This document shows, piece after piece, positions 13,772 to 15,673 of a stretch of 15,673 nucleotides of DNA (position 1 is its first letter; each line of letters starts with the position of its first letter). A program made the translations under genes and the position numbers. The notes beneath the pieces were generated by a model, which saw nothing but the letters and a program-made list of their open reading frames with translations, searched no databases and had not been told where the DNA came from. The stretch is taken from the NCBI GenBank assembly GCA_052387955.1, contig JBQTIQ010000010.1, positions 1-15,673 on the forward strand. The letters run 5' to 3'. The stretch comes from JBQTIQ01 sp052387955 (GTDB lineage: Bacteria; Actinomycetota; Acidimicrobiia; Acidimicrobiales; JACDCH01).

Positions 13772-13810
13772 CCGCCCCCCACCCATCCCCGCCCGGCGGG
13801 CGGGTGGCGG
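13772..13810. other. GC-rich dyad symmetry upstream of the DyP-like gene
   Basis: Nested inverted repeats: CCACCC (13779-13784) pairs with GGGTGG (13802-13807), and inside it CCCGCC (13788-13793) pairs with GGCGGG (13795-13800). CCGCC at 13772-13776 can also pair with GGCGG at 13806-13810 in an alternative fold. In RNA this could form a stable structure 46 bases before the start codon. It may be a regulatory leader, or chance in very GC-rich DNA. Confidence 0.3.
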
Positions 13811-13845
13811 CCCCGTCGGCCCGCGGTGCTCGCACCTCGGGTTCC

Positions 13846-13849
13846 GGAG
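13846..13849 (+). promoter_or_regulatory. Shine-Dalgarno fixing the GTG start at 13857
   Basis: GGAG at 13846-13849 lies 7 bases before the GTG at 13857. It supports this start over the in-frame GTG at 13764, which would add a Pro/Gly/Arg-rich leader of 31 residues. Confidence 0.5.
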
Positions 13850-13856
13850 CGCCGCG

Positions 13857-15673
13857 GTGAGGCACACCGCCTGCACCGTCATCGTCCCGGTGCTGCCCGA
13901 CAACGTCGCTCGCCTGAGCGCGTTGCTCGACATCATCGGCGCCAACCCCGAGTACAACGAAGCCTTCTGTTTCGGCACGGTCGGGCGCGTCCACTACGCC
14001 TCCGGGTTCCTCCTCGACGACCCCACCGAGGGCGTCCGGTTCGTCCTCGAGCTCAACGGGGACGGTACCCCCGCCGAGCTCCTCGACGCGGTGGTGGCGG
14101 CCGAGCTCGCCGGCGTCGCCCGGCTGTTCTCCAACTGCAAGGGCTGGCCCCAGGGGGCCGACACCGTCGCCGCCCGTCGCTTTCTGCGCCGCCACCTGCA
14201 CCGGGCCGCGGCCATGCACGTGGCCAACGTCGGCCGCAATCTGGACCAGGTCAGGAGGGAGGACCGGCTCCGGCGCGAGGTCAACCGCTGGCTGCAGGAG
14301 AACCCGCCCGTCGACACCGCGCCCGAAGCCGTGGCCGAGTCGGTGCGGGGGTTCGTGCGAGGCACCAAGGGCGCCGACCCCGATCTCACCTTCGCCCTGG
14401 AGCCGCCCCCGGCCTGGCGCACGGTCGCCGAACGGGCCGGCTTCTGGGCCCGTCTGGCCGGTTTGGCGGCCGCCATCGTCGTACCCGCCGTCGTGCGGCC
14501 CCGGTACGTCCTGCCCGCGTATGTCGCCGCCTACGGGTGGCTGCGGTTCCGGGAGGCCACCGAGTACTCCGCCGACCTGGTGGAGGACCCCGAGGCTCTG
14601 CGGCCGATCGAGGACAAGGAGGACGAGCTCGGCTGGGTGGCCAACCACCTCGTCGTCCTCACCCCGGTCAAGCCCGGCAGCGGAAGGATCTTCACCCAAC
14701 GCCTGGTGCTCTCGGCGCTCAACTCGTTGGCCCGGGTGATCTTCGACAAGGGCCGCCTGGGCAGCATCGACAGCATCCACTTCGCCCATTGGACGGTCAT
14801 CGACCGGGGCCGCAACTTGCTGTTCATGTCGAACTTCGACTCCAGCTGGGCGAGCTATCTCGACGACTTCATCGAGAAGGCGCACATCGGCCTGACCGGG
14901 GTGTGGAGCAACACCACCGGCTTCCCCCGGGCCAAGAACCTGGTCCAGGACGGTGCCACCGACGGCCCCCGGTTCAAGGCGTGGGCACGCGCCGCCCAGG
15001 TCGAGCACGGCTTCTGGTATAGCGCCTACCCGCCGCTGTCGGTGCGGGCCATCGACGACGCCTCCGCCCTGCGCACGGCCCTGGCCACCCCGCACGCCCC
15101 GCTGCCGGCGTGGTTGGCACCGGTGCCGGGCACCGGCAAGGGCGCCGGTGACGTGCCCAATCGGGGCAAACCGGCCCTGGACCTGGCCAACGTCCAAGCA
15201 CTCGTGGTCCGGGGCCACGGCAAGTTGACGTCGGCCTCGTACGTGCCCTTCCGGCTGCCCGACGGCGGGCCGCCGGCGCAGGCGGCCTCACGGGGATGGC
15301 TGGCTGGCCTCCTCCCCATGATCTCCTTCGGCCACCAGCGCCACGAGCACGAGGCGCTCCAGGTCGCCTTCTCCGCCACCGGTCTCGCCCGGCTCGGCCT
15401 GCCGGCCGACGCCATCGCCACCTTCGGGCGGCCTTTCCGCGAGGGCATCGTCACGCCCCACCGGTCCCGGATCCTCGGCGACCTGGCCGACAGTGACCCG
15501 ACGCTGTGGGCCTGGGGGGGTGGCGATCCCGAGGCCGGCCCCGACGCGGCGCGCCGCGTCGACGGGCTGCTGGCCGGGTTCGGCCACGACGCTGCCCCCG
15601 GCGCCAGCCCGGGGGCGGCCGTCGCCGCCGCCCCCGCCGTCCCCCCGCAGGCCTCGAGGCCGGCCGCTCGGCA
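13857..15673 (+). CDS. Large two-part protein with DyP-type peroxidase-like C-terminal part, cut by window edge
   Basis: Open from the GTG at 13857 to the right edge: 605 codons seen, no stop. Residues about 1-430 are an alpha/beta region with two similar modules. The first has VHYASGFLLDD (45-55) followed by FVLELNGDG. The second has IHFAHWTVID (307-316) followed by LLFMSNFDSSWASYLDDFI (321-339), then WSNTTGFPRAKNL. Between them a hydrophobic stretch (about 196-229) could touch the membrane. From about residue 441, LDLANVQALVVRGHGKL and later LQVAFSATGLARLGLP and FREGI match the start of DyP-type peroxidase domains (haem peroxidases with ferredoxin-like folds). The haem-site GxxDG motif and proximal His would lie beyond the edge or are missing, so activity is unproven. 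No signal peptide or Tat motif is visible. The last 25 residues are Ala/Pro-rich. Confidence 0.75.
   Translation, partial: MRHTACTVIVPVLPDNVARLSALLDIIGANPEYNEAFCFGTVGRVHYASGFLLDDPTEGVRFVLELNGDGTPAELLDAVVAAELAGVARLFSNCKGWPQGADTVAARRFLRRHLHRAAAMHVANVGRNLDQVRREDRLRREVNRWLQENPPVDTAPEAVAESVRGFVRGTKGADPDLTFALEPPPAWRTVAERAGFWARLAGLAAAIVVPAVVRPRYVLPAYVAAYGWLRFREATEYSADLVEDPEALRPIEDKEDELGWVANHLVVLTPVKPGSGRIFTQRLVLSALNSLARVIFDKGRLGSIDSIHFAHWTVIDRGRNLLFMSNFDSSWASYLDDFIEKAHIGLTGVWSNTTGFPRAKNLVQDGATDGPRFKAWARAAQVEHGFWYSAYPPLSVRAIDDASALRTALATPHAPLPAWLAPVPGTGKGAGDVPNRGKPALDLANVQALVVRGHGKLTSASYVPFRLPDGGPPAQAASRGWLAGLLPMISFGHQRHEHEALQVAFSATGLARLGLPADAIATFGRPFREGIVTPHRSRILGDLADSDPTLWAWGGGDPEAGPDAARRVDGLLAGFGHDAAPGASPGAAVAAAPAVPPQASRPAAR

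Larger units (their letters stand above)
13604..13856. other. Divergent intergenic region between GT87 and DyP-like genes
   Basis: About 250 bases between the start of the minus-strand glycosyltransferase and the GTG of the plus-strand gene. Both genes should have promoters here, but I find no convincing -35/-10 pair on either strand. Open frames across it are Arg/Pro-rich shadows of GC-rich DNA. It contains a GC-rich dyad at 13772-13810 and the ribosome-binding site at 13846-13849. If the glycosyltransferase starts at a later codon, the region is longer. Confidence 0.5.

Noticed and set aside
12459..15218. A 919-codon minus-strand open frame across the glycosyltransferase and DyP-like genes
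   Set aside because: It covers two better-supported genes in other frames and reads as low-complexity shadow sequence. The real genes have family motifs throughout.

Overview
The window is GC-rich DNA (roughly two-thirds or more G+C by eye, with third positions almost always G or C). It comes from a bacterium most like a high-GC actinomycete. The GT87-type membrane mannosyltransferase, the style of the Nuo proteins and the frequent GTG starts all fit Actinomycetota, possibly an Acidimicrobiia-like lineage. That placement is inference from sequence style, not from a search.

Positions 153-10796 are one tightly packed plus-strand operon for a respiratory complex I: nuoA-B-C-D-H-I-J-K-L-M-N. All seven membrane subunits (A, H, J, K, L, M, N) and the four quinone-side connecting subunits (B, C, D, I) are present and look intact. 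The NADH-oxidising module nuoE-F-G is absent: nuoD runs directly into nuoH with overlapping codons. This is the 11-subunit form, which must take electrons from another donor (ferredoxin or another carrier) or from EFG encoded elsewhere. Most junctions overlap or are a few bases long. The two larger gaps, nuoC-nuoD and nuoI-nuoJ, are each filled exactly by a short arginine-rich reading frame. Each frame begins at the upstream stop and ends on the downstream start codon, which suggests translational coupling.

Directly after nuoN, probably in the same transcript, lies a MidA/NDUFAF7-family methyltransferase gene (about 10847-12022). The mitochondrial member of this family dimethylates one arginine of the NuoD homologue, and that arginine is present here (NuoD Arg69). 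The operon may therefore carry its own assembly/modification factor. The usual quinone-site tyrosine of NuoD is Trp92, and the quinone-side loop of NuoH has lost an Arg and a Glu, so the quinone pocket may be unusual.

At 12038-13603 a minus-strand, convergent gene encodes a multi-pass GT87/DUF2029 polyprenyl-phosphate-mannose-dependent glycosyltransferase. It is likely involved in cell-envelope glycolipid synthesis and has no evident link to complex I. After a divergent, GC-rich intergenic stretch of about 250 bp, a plus-strand gene starts at 13857 and runs off the right edge. It encodes a large two-part protein: a roughly 430-residue N-terminal region with two similar alpha/beta modules and a central hydrophobic patch, then the start of a DyP-type peroxidase-like domain. 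I saw no tRNA, rRNA, CRISPR array, insertion sequence or phage gene.
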